DNA of 64,000 bases from Acidimicrobiaceae bacterium (GCA_012269985.1 JAAXJF010000024.1:1-64000); one strand, 5' to 3'. Positions 50,423 through 60,793 are shown, counted from the stretch's first letter. The notes: generated by a model from the sequence alone, not told the origin. A program made the numbers and translations.

Positions 50423-52465
50423 GTGGAAATTGACCCGCTTGAACCTGAAACACGTCTCGACGAGGTGATCGGTGGCCGATACCGGCTGTTGTCGTTTGTC
50501 GCGAAGGGCTCGACGGTGTCAATTGCGGACGCGTGGGACACGATCGACGAACGCGCAGTGCTGGTCAGATTGATTCGGCGCCGAGTGATGACGACGCCTG
50601 GTTTTGTGAGTTCCTTTCGAACAGCGATGTCATCTGCGGCACTCGTTTCACATCCCAACCTTGTGGCGGTGTTTGACTGGGGAGTTCACGAAAGAAGTGA
50701 TGGTGCATCCTCAACGGCGTACGTCGTTACTGAACGTCTAGAAGGAGGGAGTCTTCGCGACATCTTTGATCGCGGTCGTCGTCTTTCCTATTCACAGGCT
50801 CTCCAAGTCGGACTTGACCTTTGTCATGGTCTCGCTGAAGCCCATCGCCAGGGCCACATCCATGGAGAGGTCACTCCATCGAAAATTGTGTTCGGAGCCG
50901 ATGGGCGTGCCCGACTTGTCGACCTTGGTCTTGCGGCGCCATTACAGGCGGCAATGTGGTCGGCGAGTGGCGGGCCCGACAACAACATGGTGCTGTATAC
51001 GGCGCCAGAGGTCGCAGAGGGGCAACCGGCGACGGCCCGCTCTGATGTGTATGGGCTTGGTCTCGTTCTCGTTGAAGCATTGACAGGCAACGTGCCGTTC
51101 TCAACCGATTCGGCTGCGGCGACGTTAAGGGCTCGTGTCGGTCGAATTCTTCCGGTGACAGCTGACCTTGGCCCACTTGGTCGAGTGCTTGAACAGGCAG
51201 CCCGGCCTGAGGTCGATGAACGTGCCACCGCAGTGGAGCTCGGTATGGAATTTGTCAATGTTGCGCGCCGACTACCGCGACCCGAACCTTTACGGCTCGT
51301 TCTGTCAATTGAACCGAGAGCCGCGGCTGCACCTCCACAGGAGCCCGAAGAGGTGGCAGCGCCCGAGCCGACACCTCAGGCCGATCCTTCGACCGATGGG
51401 TCACCTCCTCACGCCGTAGGCCTGCCTCGGCAGGTCGATGAGACGCTGTCGGAGCCCAATTCAGAGGAGCCCATCCGCGCAGTTCACGACAGCTCGAGTG
51501 ACGCTGGTAGCGATGCACGCCAGGGAGTGGGCTCGCCTGAGGAGCCGGAAGCCCGCCGCCCGCGGTGGGCGCTGCCTTTGGTAGCCGTTGTCGTTGTTGC
51601 CCTCGGAGTCTTAGGTGCCCGGGCGTTGCTGACGACCCCGGTGTATGAGGTGCCTGTGCTCACGGGAACCGCAGAGGCAGAAGCTGTAAATATCGTGACA
51701 CCATTCGAATGGGAGGTCACTTTTGTATCGGAGCGATCTGATGTGCAGCCCGTCGTGGGTGCTGTCATCAGGACAAGTCCGGTCGCAGGCGATGAGTTAC
51801 GCGAGGGCGGTGTCTTCACGATCGTGATCAGTGAGGGGCCAGTTCTGAGGGAACTGCCTGAAGTCATTGCATTACCGGGTGCTGATGCGCTCGACATTCT
51901 TGACAGCGCAGGCTTCCAGCCGTTCACCGAAATTGTGTACAACGAAGTGATCGAGATCGGAGAGGTCATTACTTGGGAGGTTCCCGATGATCCTGCGATT
52001 GTCGCCGGCGACTTGGTGGAGCCCGGAACACTGGTTCGCCTTGTGATCTCGGGAGGGCCGGCTCCCCGAGAGGTCCCAAATATCGTTGGGCTCGTCGTTG
52101 GGGTCGCTCGAGCGCAACTCGTGGGCACCGAACTCCGCATTGTCGAAATTGAAGAGGTCTATGACGAAGAAAGCGAAGCAGGTCTCGTGCTATCTCAATC
52201 TCCTCAACCGGGAGAGTTTGTTGAGCGGGGAGGAACGATTGAAGTGTCGGTTTCGCTTGGCCCTGACCTGATCGCGTTTCCGTCGGTACCTTCAGAGATG
52301 ACGTTTGAGGAGGCTCAGCAACTGCTGAGCGATGCTGGTTTCACCGTTGAGCTCACTCTCGGTGACGCAGATGGAACGGTTGAACAGATCACCATCAAAG
52401 GAGAAGAACCATCAGCCGGCGACGAGTTTCCGAATGGCACGCAGGTCGACATCGTCGCTACCTGA
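50423..52465 (+). CDS. PASTA-domain Ser/Thr protein kinase homologue, predicted pseudokinase
   Basis: The 680-residue protein has a kinase-like domain (about 15-285), a Pro/Glu-rich linker, one membrane helix (about 377-400) and four extracytoplasmic PASTA repeats (about 405-680), the layout of PknB/Stk1. However, the glycine loop is degenerate (FVAKGST). The VAIK Lys is Arg49, HRDxKPxN reads HGEVTPSK (residues 147-154, with Glu149 for the catalytic Asp, Thr151 for Lys and Lys154 for Asn), while DLG (167-169) and APE (194-196) remain. It is probably a catalytically inactive peptidoglycan-sensing scaffold or partner of an active kinase encoded elsewhere. Confidence 0.85.
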   Translation: MEIDPLEPETRLDEVIGGRYRLLSFVAKGSTVSIADAWDTIDERAVLVRLIRRRVMTTPGFVSSFRTAMSSAALVSHPNLVAVFDWGVHERSDGASSTAYVVTERLEGGSLRDIFDRGRRLSYSQALQVGLDLCHGLAEAHRQGHIHGEVTPSKIVFGADGRARLVDLGLAAPLQAAMWSASGGPDNNMVLYTAPEVAEGQPATARSDVYGLGLVLVEALTGNVPFSTDSAAATLRARVGRILPVTADLGPLGRVLEQAARPEVDERATAVELGMEFVNVARRLPRPEPLRLVLSIEPRAAAAPPQEPEEVAAPEPTPQADPSTDGSPPHAVGLPRQVDETLSEPNSEEPIRAVHDSSSDAGSDARQGVGSPEEPEARRPRWALPLVAVVVVALGVLGARALLTTPVYEVPVLTGTAEAEAVNIVTPFEWEVTFVSERSDVQPVVGAVIRTSPVAGDELREGGVFTIVISEGPVLRELPEVIALPGADALDILDSAGFQPFTEIVYNEVIEIGEVITWEVPDDPAIVAGDLVEPGTLVRLVISGGPAPREVPNIVGLVVGVARAQLVGTELRIVEIEEVYDEESEAGLVLSQSPQPGEFVERGGTIEVSVSLGPDLIAFPSVPSEMTFEEAQQLLSDAGFTVELTLGDADGTVEQITIKGEEPSAGDEFPNGTQVDIVAT

Positions 52466-52509
52466 ACCGGTTAGCAGCAACGTGTTAAGACGATTCAACG
52501 AGCAGACGC

Positions 52510-52923
52510 TCAGTCAAGGTCGGTAATTGCGAGAATTTCTTCGGCTACCGCAGTAGCGAGGGCATCCTGAGGGGTCGCTGCCTGCATCGCCATGATCTTC
52601 ATGAGATCACCATCGACCTGAATGCCGCCGGACATGAACGCTTGCATCACCTTTGCTGGGTCTCGTTCGACGAGAAAGGCGCGAGCGGTCTCATAGCTCA
52701 ACGTGATCGTGGCGTCAGGGTCATCGAGGTGGCCGAGTTCAAGGTCGAGATCACCGTTCGATGTGTCGATATGGGCGTGGAGTTCACCATCGTCAAATGG
52801 CACCTCGGTAATGACTTGGTTGACCTTTACTGCGACCTCAATTGGCGCGGTGTCAGCCGAGTAGCGCTCGCGGATTTCTCGAGCGGCTTCGATCCACTCA
52901 GGCGAAAGAAAGGGAAGGCTCAC
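52510..52923 (-). CDS. SCP2 sterol-binding-like domain protein
   Basis: This small cytoplasmic protein (137 residues) has the SCP2 fold signature: a strand-rich first half (DGELHAHIDTSNGDLDLELG), then ATITLSYETARAFLVERDPAKVMQAFMSGGIQVDGDLMKIM. That last segment is the typical lipid-binding helical stretch. Such proteins bind acyl-CoAs or isoprenoid lipids. GTG 52923 has TAATCT six bases upstream, so a leaderless message is predicted. Confidence 0.8.
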   Translation of the reverse strand: MSLPFLSPEWIEAAREIRERYSADTAPIEVAVKVNQVITEVPFDDGELHAHIDTSNGDLDLELGHLDDPDATITLSYETARAFLVERDPAKVMQAFMSGGIQVDGDLMKIMAMQAATPQDALATAVAEEILAITDLD

Positions 52924-52929
52924 GCCGTG

Positions 52930-52935
52930 AGATTA
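52930..52935 (-). promoter_or_regulatory. -10 box of SCP2 gene, leaderless start
   Basis: Minus-strand TAATCT lies six bases before GTG 52923. It is one of the closest matches to TATAAT in the set. Confidence 0.55.
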
Positions 52936-52947
52936 CTGTGCGGGTTC

Positions 52948-54060
52948 TCAGAGCGAGACATGCTGCAGAGATGTTGTGATCGACTCGACGAACTCTGCGT
53001 CAAGGTCGTAGCCAAGCCCTGGGGCGGTTGGGACTGCCACTTCGCCGGCTACCACTTCGATGGGCTCACGAACGATGTCGCGTGCGTAGAACCGCCTCGA
53101 TGCTGAAATATCTCCGGGAAGAACGAAGCCGTCTAGAGCGGCGAGGGCGCAGTTAGCGGCTCTACCGATGCCGGTTTCGAGCATTCCGCCACACCAAACC
53201 GGAATGTCATGTGTTCGACAAAGGTCGTGAATCCGGACAGCTTCGAGATAGCCACCAACGCGACCAGGTTTGATATTGATGATTTCTGCAGCCCCGATCG
53301 CAACAGCGTCCTCGGCCTGCGTTAACGACTCAATCGATTCGTCGAGGCACACCGGAGTTTCGATTGCCGCTGCAAGATCACGATGGCCGAGAAGGTCATC
53401 TGTATCGAGTGGCTGCTCGATGAGTAGCAGGTCGTACATGTCGAGTTGCCGAAGATGATCGAAATCTTGCCGTGTGTACGCAGTATTTGCGTCGACCTGG
53501 AGACCCATTTCTGGTCCGATGAGTTCGCGCACAAGACGAACCGGTTCAAGGTCCCAACCAGGTTCGATCTTCAGTTTGATACGTGCGTAGCCGTCATCGA
53601 CATAGCCTTGGACGGCGGACAGCAAGGCATCGATCGAAGAAAAGATGCCAACGGAGACCCCACTCGGAATCGTGTCGCGTGTTCCACCAAACCGAGTGTG
53701 CAAGTTGATGCCGCCAGATCGAAGTTCAGCGTCAAGAACTGCCATTTCGATCGCGGCTTTTGCCATCTGGTGGCCTTTGATAGGCCGGAGAATGTCGGCA
53801 ACATCCCCAGCGATTACATCACCGCGTTGGGTGAGTCGTGGAGCAAGGAACTCGGTGATCATCGTCTCCACGCCCGACACATACTCAGGGGAGTACAGCG
53901 GCTCACTCATTGCGACGCATTCACCCCAACCAACAGTGCCGTCATCAGAGGTGATGCCAATGAGCAGAATTTCACGGGCGGTTTGCTCACCGAAACTCGT
54001 GCGAAATGGGGTCACCAACTCGAGATGAATTCTTCGGAGTTCCAATTGAGTGAATTTCAT
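52948..54060 (-). CDS. o-Succinylbenzoate synthase / N-succinylamino acid racemase (enolase superfamily)
   Basis: The protein (370 residues) belongs to the enolase superfamily, MLE subgroup, OSBS/NSAR family. The catalytic KxK lies in ARIKLKIEPGWD. Metal ligands are in LQVDANTAYT, LLIEQPL and CLDESIES, and the second Lys is in INIKPGRVGG. It could make o-succinylbenzoate for menaquinone or racemise N-succinyl amino acids. No other men genes are adjacent. Instead the start overlaps a GNAT gene by ATGA, which favours the amino acid racemase pathway. The longer upstream frame lies in that gene. Confidence 0.85.
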   Translation of the reverse strand: MKFTQLELRRIHLELVTPFRTSFGEQTAREILLIGITSDDGTVGWGECVAMSEPLYSPEYVSGVETMITEFLAPRLTQRGDVIAGDVADILRPIKGHQMAKAAIEMAVLDAELRSGGINLHTRFGGTRDTIPSGVSVGIFSSIDALLSAVQGYVDDGYARIKLKIEPGWDLEPVRLVRELIGPEMGLQVDANTAYTRQDFDHLRQLDMYDLLLIEQPLDTDDLLGHRDLAAAIETPVCLDESIESLTQAEDAVAIGAAEIINIKPGRVGGYLEAVRIHDLCRTHDIPVWCGGMLETGIGRAANCALAALDGFVLPGDISASRRFYARDIVREPIEVVAGEVAVPTAPGLGYDLDAEFVESITTSLQHVSL

Positions 54061-54785
54061 AACTGCCTTTCGAGTTCGTAATGCCCGTCTCGGGAGAATC
54101 CAACGATGACGTAACCCTCGTCGAGTGCGGCCATCATTGCCGAGCGAACGTTGTGACGCCACTGCAATGCCAACTGTGGGTCTGACTTTCGCAATGACAC
54201 GATGTCCTCGGGCACTGCGATCTGTTGATGCTGGCCTGGATCAGTTGCTGGCCGCAGGCACGGTTCATCAACTCGCCACGCCACAAGGGCTCGGTCACTT
54301 TCGTCATTCGCATTGATCGAGTCGGTCATTTCCCCATAGAAATGTGGAAGGTACTCGGCAATTTGGCCGCCGAGTATTTCGATGTTGAACCAGGCGTTCG
54401 CCCTGACGAGAGGATCGAACGTCCACGTGATCCACGTGATGTCGTGTGTGCGGGCCCATTCGCGCTGGTGAAATTTCAGTGACCGACCGAGGCCTGAATG
54501 GCGTGTGCCGGCGAGAAGACCGGTGACGTGACTATGGAGGGCTCTTTCGCCCTGATGTAGGGCTAGCCAGCCGAAGGAGACCCCGATGAGTCGGCCGCCG
54601 TCGTATGCACCGCCGATATAGCCCCCAGAAAGTACCCCCGCCCGCAACATCTCTCTCGAAACAATCGGAGTGGTCGAGCCCCATACCTGCATGAGGACGT
54701 CAGAGGCCTCTGCGAGTTCTGGCGGAGTCGAAAGAAGTCGAATATCGATGCGACTCTCGGGAGATTCGTCTTCGTTCGACACCAT
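54057..54785 (-). CDS. GNAT family N-acyltransferase, partner of the OSBS/NSAR-type enzyme
   Basis: This protein of 242 residues resembles the COG3375-type GNAT proteins. It has a GGRLIGVSFGW core strand, an acyl-CoA-binding region (GTRHSGLGRSLKFHQREWA) and ITWTFDPLVRANAWFNIEILG. Genes of this type pair with N-succinylamino acid racemases, where the GNAT enzyme succinylates D-amino acids. It precedes and overlaps the racemase-like gene. TACCGT lies six bases before the ATG. Confidence 0.78.
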   Translation of the reverse strand: MVSNEDESPESRIDIRLLSTPPELAEASDVLMQVWGSTTPIVSREMLRAGVLSGGYIGGAYDGGRLIGVSFGWLALHQGERALHSHVTGLLAGTRHSGLGRSLKFHQREWARTHDITWITWTFDPLVRANAWFNIEILGGQIAEYLPHFYGEMTDSINANDESDRALVAWRVDEPCLRPATDPGQHQQIAVPEDIVSLRKSDPQLALQWRHNVRSAMMAALDEGYVIVGFSRDGHYELERQL

Positions 54786-54791
54786 ATCTCA

Positions 54792-54797
54792 ACGGTA
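54792..54797 (-). promoter_or_regulatory. -10 box of GNAT-OSBS/NSAR operon, leaderless start
   Basis: Minus-strand TACCGT lies six bases before ATG 54785. It is the same hexamer as at glpX and the S9 peptidase. Confidence 0.5.
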
Positions 54798-54905
54798 GTC
54801 AGTTGGAGTGGGCCGGAACTCATGCGTGACATCGGTCTGACAGTTTGTACAGACTGAGCGCTCCGGTTGTATGCGAGGTCTCCGCAGGGTAACGATGTCG
54901 GGTCT

Positions 54906-56471
54906 ATGGCTCGAATTCTCGTGACGGAAGCAATTGCTCCTGGTGGCCTCGATCGTCTTCGCGCGGCCGGGCATGATGTCGATGTTCAAGAAGGACTGTC
55001 AGGCGACGACCTGAAATCAGCTATCGCAGGAGCTCACGCTCTGATCATTCGCTCGGCAACTCACGTCACTGAAGAGGTTCTCGCCTGCGCAGACTCTCTC
55101 ATCGCTGTTGGTCGCGCTGGCATCGGTCTTGACAATGTTGATGTAGCAGCAGCAACAGAGTCGGGGGTGATGGTGATCAACGCTCCGCAGTCGAACATCA
55201 TTTCGGCTGCCGAGCACACGATGGCCTTGCTCCTTGCACAGGCTCGAAATGTGCCGCAAGCGCATTCAGCCCTTGTCGATGGCCGCTGGGAACGATCGAA
55301 GTGGGAAGGTGTTGAGCTCGCCGACAAAACCCTTGGCATCGTGGGGCTCGGACGAATTGGGAAGCTTGTCGCGGACCGGGCACGAGCGTTTCAGATGCGA
55401 ATCGTGGCGTTCGACCCGTTCGTCTCTGAAGATCGGGCACAGCAGATTGGTGTTGAACTTCTCTCTCTCGAAGACCTTGTAGCGGTAAGTGACTTCCTCA
55501 CCGTTCACCTCCCTCGAACCCCTGAGACCATCGGGCTGATCAATGCTGACCTTCTCGCCACGGCCAAGCCTTCTCTTCGAGTGATCAATGTTGCCCGTGG
55601 TGGCATCGTGGTCGAAGACGATCTCGCCGCATGTATTTCTGCCGGAACGATTGCTGGCGCAGCACTTGACGTGTTTGACAGCGAGCCGTGCACCGACAGC
55701 CCCCTGTTTGGGCTCCCCGAGGTCGTTGTCACACCACACCTTGGCGCCAGCACTCGAGAGGCTCAAGACAAAGCGGGTGACGCGATCGCCGACATGATGC
55801 TGCTCGCCCTAGCGGGCGAATTCGTTCCGTGGGCGGTCAACGTTGATGCCGCTGAAGCAGACGACAACCTCCAGCCGTACCTCGGTTTGGCTGAGCGACT
55901 TGGTCGTCTCTTCTCCTCGCTCGCTGTGCGCTCTCCATCATCGATCACGTTCGAGGTGGCCGGTGATATTGCGGTTCATGACACCCGAATTCTCGGTCTT
56001 GCAGTGTTGAAGGGTTTCTTCGGTCGGACCTCTGAAGAACAGGTCAGTTTTGTGAACGCCCCGAAGCTGGCCGATTCTGCCGGAGTTGCACTCGTTGAGG
56101 CGAAACGCTCGGTGTCTGACGAGTACATCAACATGCTCACCGTCTCAAGTGACGATCACACGATCTCTGGGGTGCTCACCGGCCGAAGTGCCCAGCAACG
56201 GGTTGTCGATATCGATGGTCACGGGGTTGACGTGCCGCCTGCAGAGCACATGTTGCTCATTTCAAACGACGACCGCCCTGGTGTCATCGGAACCGTCGGA
56301 ACGGTGCTCGGCGATGCGCAGGTCAACATTGCCGACATGGATGTTGGGCGAGTCGATGGTGAAGATTCCGCCGTCATGCTCATTGCCACGGGGTCTGCTG
56401 TGTCTGATGAGGTGCTGAACGCCTTGCGCGAATCGCCAGGAATTACCAGCGTGGTTGCCCTCGACGGCTGA
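54906..56471 (+). CDS. serA: D-3-phosphoglycerate dehydrogenase
   Basis: SerA (521 residues from ATG 54906) oxidises 3-phosphoglycerate in serine synthesis. It has the substrate-domain start ARILVTEAIAPGGLDRL, the NAD-binding GIVGLGRIGKLVADRA, NVARGGIVVEDDLA, and the catalytic His in VVTPHLGASTREAQDKAGD. An intervening ASB domain and a C-terminal ACT domain follow (from MLLISNDDRPGVIGTVG). The long actinobacterial type is usually inhibited by serine through ACT. The 120-bp upstream gap holds a small dyad. Confidence 0.93.
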   Translation: MARILVTEAIAPGGLDRLRAAGHDVDVQEGLSGDDLKSAIAGAHALIIRSATHVTEEVLACADSLIAVGRAGIGLDNVDVAAATESGVMVINAPQSNIISAAEHTMALLLAQARNVPQAHSALVDGRWERSKWEGVELADKTLGIVGLGRIGKLVADRARAFQMRIVAFDPFVSEDRAQQIGVELLSLEDLVAVSDFLTVHLPRTPETIGLINADLLATAKPSLRVINVARGGIVVEDDLAACISAGTIAGAALDVFDSEPCTDSPLFGLPEVVVTPHLGASTREAQDKAGDAIADMMLLALAGEFVPWAVNVDAAEADDNLQPYLGLAERLGRLFSSLAVRSPSSITFEVAGDIAVHDTRILGLAVLKGFFGRTSEEQVSFVNAPKLADSAGVALVEAKRSVSDEYINMLTVSSDDHTISGVLTGRSAQQRVVDIDGHGVDVPPAEHMLLISNDDRPGVIGTVGTVLGDAQVNIADMDVGRVDGEDSAVMLIATGSAVSDEVLNALRESPGITSVVALDG

Positions 56472-56473
56472 CG

Positions 56474-57277
56474 TTAGGGCGAGCAACTCTGGCGCGTGTC
56501 GTCGGCGACAAGCCTCGCTGCTGAGGCAAAATCGTCGCCACTGCTCGCATACAGCACGGCGCGGGATGAGTTGACGATGATGCCGTGACCGTCAGAGCGA
56601 GACCCATTGGCCTTCACTTCGTCGGCTGAACCACCTTGAGCACCAACGCCCGGAACAAGGATTGGCAGGTCGCCAACAATCTGGCGCACTCGAGAGAGTT
56701 CGTTCGGGTATGTTGCGCCAACGACGAGCCCGCAGTCACCGAGTCTCGACCAACGCTGGGCGATCATCTCGGCGACACGTACAAACAGCGGTTCTCCGCC
56801 GGTGTCGAGCATCTGAAGGTCGTCACCACCCGGGTTCGACGTACGGCAGAGGCCGATCACCCCGCCACCGGCTTCAAAGAACGGCTCGACGGAGTCGGTT
56901 CCTAGGTACGGGTTCACGGTGACCGCGTCAGCACCAAATCGGTCATATGCCTCGATGGCGTAGTTAGCTGCAGTTGACCCAATGTCGCCTCGCTTCGCAT
57001 CAAGAATGAGCACGACGTCAGGGTGAGAGGAGCGAATGTAGTTGCAGATCGTCTCAAGTTGGTCTTCAGCACGCTGCGCAGCGAAGTATGCAATCTGGGG
57101 TTTGAACGCGCAGACCAGGTCGGCGGTGGCATTGATGATCTCAATGCAAAAGTCGGCGATGCCGTTCGGCTGAGAAGAGAAACGGCTTGGCATTTTGGAT
57201 GGGTCTGGATCAAGCCCGACACACAGATTTGATCGGCTGAGACTCCACGCTCGATCAAGACGATCAAGAAATGCCAC
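56474..57277 (-). CDS. pyrF: Orotidine-5'-phosphate decarboxylase
   Basis: This enzyme (267 residues) makes UMP from OMP in pyrimidine synthesis. It is the long (type 2) form, with the catalytic DAKRGDIGST motif and the NPYLGTDSVEPFF and VPGVGAQGG segments. GTG 57277 is preferred because GAAGGG lies just upstream and because the ferredoxin stop is only four bases away. Other pyr genes are not in the window. It converges on serA with two bases between stops. Confidence 0.9.
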   Translation of the reverse strand: MAFLDRLDRAWSLSRSNLCVGLDPDPSKMPSRFSSQPNGIADFCIEIINATADLVCAFKPQIAYFAAQRAEDQLETICNYIRSSHPDVVLILDAKRGDIGSTAANYAIEAYDRFGADAVTVNPYLGTDSVEPFFEAGGGVIGLCRTSNPGGDDLQMLDTGGEPLFVRVAEMIAQRWSRLGDCGLVVGATYPNELSRVRQIVGDLPILVPGVGAQGGSADEVKANGSRSDGHGIIVNSSRAVLYASSGDDFASAARLVADDTRQSCSP

Positions 57278-57281
57278 GGAG

Positions 57282-57473
57282 TTACCCTTCGACTGCGATC
57301 GCCGCGGTAGGGCAGAGGTCGGCTGCGTCGAGTACAACTGCCCTCAGCGACTCATCTGGTGAGGTGACGAGCACTTCAACAATGCCGTCAGACCCGATCG
57401 AAAACACGTCAGGGACCAACTGCGCGCAACCACCGGTAGCGGCACACGAATCTCGATCAACAGAGACGATCAT
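57282..57473 (-). CDS. Small single-cluster ferredoxin
   Basis: This 63-residue protein resembles actinobacterial [3Fe-4S]/[4Fe-4S] ferredoxins (Fdx/SoyB type). It has DRDSCAATGGCAQLVPDVFSI, then a late Cys in AADLCPTAAIAVEG. The first Cys group reads C-x5-C and lacks the central Cys, so a [3Fe-4S] cluster is likely. These proteins commonly feed electrons to P450s or Rieske oxygenases. TAGCAT lies seven bases before the ATG, and pyrF follows four bases after the stop. Confidence 0.82.
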   Translation of the reverse strand: MIVSVDRDSCAATGGCAQLVPDVFSIGSDGIVEVLVTSPDESLRAVVLDAADLCPTAAIAVEG

Positions 57474-57480
57474 GATTGCG

Positions 57481-57486
57481 ATGCTA
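57481..57486 (-). promoter_or_regulatory. -10 box of ferredoxin-pyrF operon, leaderless start
   Basis: Minus-strand TAGCAT lies seven bases before ATG 57473. Confidence 0.5.
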
Positions 57487-57506
57487 CTCGGGCGCGTCGT
57501 GGGCGA

Positions 57507-59266
<1,760 letters not shown>

Positions 59267-59274
59267 GCGGGGGC

Positions 59275-59327
59275 GGGCGAACGTCGTCGGAGCGCGCTCG
59301 CCCTACATAAGGAGAAGAAGCGAGCGC
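59275..59327 (-). promoter_or_regulatory. Antiterminator/pause pairing segments of the leuA attenuator
   Basis: Segment 1 (59327-59320, GCGCTCGC, inside the leader peptide) pairs perfectly with segment 2 (59301-59294, GCGAGCGC). Segment 2, extended to 59303-59295, can instead pair with segment 3 (59283-59275, CGTTCGCCC) with one G-U pair. Segment 3 directly precedes the terminator stem, so alternative folding could control terminator formation. Confidence 0.55.
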
Positions 59328-59341
59328 AAGTTCTGTTCCAC
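59303..59341 (-). CDS. leuA leader peptide, leucine-rich
   Basis: The 12-codon ORF reads MEQNLRSLLLLM and then TAG. It has five Leu, four of them consecutive. It starts at GTG 59341, seven bases after a TATCGT -10 box, so the leader message is itself leaderless. Ribosome stalling at the Leu run when charged Leu-tRNA is scarce would disrupt the segment 1:2 pairing and so permit the antiterminator. Leucine leader peptides before leuA are known in Streptomyces and corynebacteria. Confidence 0.75.
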   Translation of the reverse strand: MEQNLRSLLLLM

Positions 59342-59348
59342 GTCGCCA

Positions 59349-59377
59349 ACGATAGCCCGAGGAGGTGCCGTGAGCAA
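59349..59377 (-). promoter_or_regulatory. Promoter of the leuA leader transcript
   Basis: Minus-strand TTGCTC (59377-59372) and TATCGT (59354-59349) are 17 bases apart. The -10 is seven bases before the leader-peptide GTG. Confidence 0.6.
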
Positions 59378-59407
59378 TGTCAACCGCTCCTCGGCATTGA
59401 GCGCAGG

Positions 59408-59413
59408 TAGCCT
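59408..59413 (+). promoter_or_regulatory. -10 box of DEAD-box helicase gene
   Basis: TAGCCT lies nine bases before ATG 59423. It predicts a leader of two or three bases at most. Confidence 0.4.
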
Positions 59414-59422
59414 TGCATCATC

Positions 59423-60757
59423 ATGTCAGAGCAACAAGGCGGTCGCCGCCAAGGTGGCGGAAACCGCAATCGACGACGCTCAGCCCCGAGACGTCGCCCA
59501 CAATCAGACACACAAGAGCAGGAGCGCTCGGGCAATTTGACCACTGCCAACTCGTTGCCGCCGGTCGAACCCCCAACAGGCTTTGCCAAGCTCGGGGTTC
59601 CAGAACGCATCGATATCGGTCTCGCAGCGGCCGGTTTTGCTGAACCCTTCGCTATCCAGCTCGAAGCGATTCCTGTAGCGATGAAGGGTCGCGATGTATG
59701 CGGTCGAGCAAAGACCGGTTCAGGAAAGACCCTTGCGTTTGGGATTCCGATGCTGTCAAGAATGAACGGTTCGGCGGGGCCAAATGCTCCGCTCGGATTA
59801 GTGCTTGTTCCGACGCGTGAATTGGCGGTTCAAGTTGCAGAGGTACTGCAACCCGTCGCTGCCTCAGCGGGAATCACCGTCGCCCCCGTCTATGGCGGAG
59901 CAAGTCGCGAGCATCAAGTTCGTGACCTGCAGCGTGGGGTTGAGCTGGTCGTGGCGACACCTCTGCGACTGATCGATCTCATTAAGTCGGGAGAAGTCGA
60001 TCTCGGCGACGTCCAGATCGTGTGTCTTGACGAGGCAGACCGCATGGCTGATGACGGCTTTACCCCTCAGGTTGAGTGGATTCTCCGTCATTGCACGGGC
60101 CGTTCTCAGACAATGCTGTTCTCGGCGACACTTGATGGCGACGTCGGGCATCTCATTCGTCACTATCTCAGCGACCCGATCGAAGTTGCGATTGATTCGG
60201 CAACCGACACTGTCGGAACGATGCATCACCTGTTCCTTGCGGTGCACCACATGGATAAAGCGCGTGTCGCAGGTGCGATCAGTGAAACAATTTCGAAAGT
60301 TGTTGTCTTCTGCCAAACGAAACGACTCTGCGACAAAGTCGAAAAAGCATTGATCGATGATGGTGTGAACGCCGCCGCCATTCATGGTGACCTCTCTCAG
60401 GGAGCCCGTGAACGCGCCCTCCAGCGTTTTGCGGAGGGTCGCCTCAATGTCCTTGTCGCTACCGATGTTGCGGCTCGGGGTATTGATATTGACGACATTG
60501 GTGCGGTAATTCACTACGACCCGGCCGGAGACGCGAAGGATTATCTCCATCGCTCTGGACGCACGGCACGAGCAGGGCGTGACGGATGGGCAGTGACCTT
60601 TGTCGAATACAACCAGCACACACAGATGCGGGTCTTGCAGCGGATGCTGCGGTTGCCAACGAATACCCCGATCGAAGTCTTTTCGAACGATGCACGCTTG
60701 CGTGACCTTCCCTCGTTTAACGCCGACGTCACCACTGAGGCATCGAACAATTCGTGA
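59423..60757 (+). CDS. DEAD-box RNA helicase
   Basis: The protein (444 residues) has a basic, low-complexity N terminus (about 1-35, Gly/Arg/Gln-rich). The helicase core then follows: Q motif, AKTGSGKT (I), PTRELAVQ (Ia), DEAD (II), SAT (III), VATDVAARGIDID (V) and HRSGRTARAGR (VI). It is probably involved in ribosome assembly, RNA decay or cold adaptation (RhlE/CsdA-like). It lacks a long C-terminal RNA-binding domain. It is divergent from leuA. Confidence 0.92.
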   Translation: MSEQQGGRRQGGGNRNRRRSAPRRRPQSDTQEQERSGNLTTANSLPPVEPPTGFAKLGVPERIDIGLAAAGFAEPFAIQLEAIPVAMKGRDVCGRAKTGSGKTLAFGIPMLSRMNGSAGPNAPLGLVLVPTRELAVQVAEVLQPVAASAGITVAPVYGGASREHQVRDLQRGVELVVATPLRLIDLIKSGEVDLGDVQIVCLDEADRMADDGFTPQVEWILRHCTGRSQTMLFSATLDGDVGHLIRHYLSDPIEVAIDSATDTVGTMHHLFLAVHHMDKARVAGAISETISKVVVFCQTKRLCDKVEKALIDDGVNAAAIHGDLSQGARERALQRFAEGRLNVLVATDVAARGIDIDDIGAVIHYDPAGDAKDYLHRSGRTARAGRDGWAVTFVEYNQHTQMRVLQRMLRLPTNTPIEVFSNDARLRDLPSFNADVTTEASNNS

Positions 60758-60781
60758 CCATGAGGTCACGCCGGTGGCGCC

Positions 60782-60787
60782 TAACGT
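60782..60787 (+). promoter_or_regulatory. -10 box of lipoprotein gene, leaderless start
   Basis: TAACGT lies six bases before GTG 60794. Confidence 0.5.
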
Positions 60788-60793
60788 GGGCGT

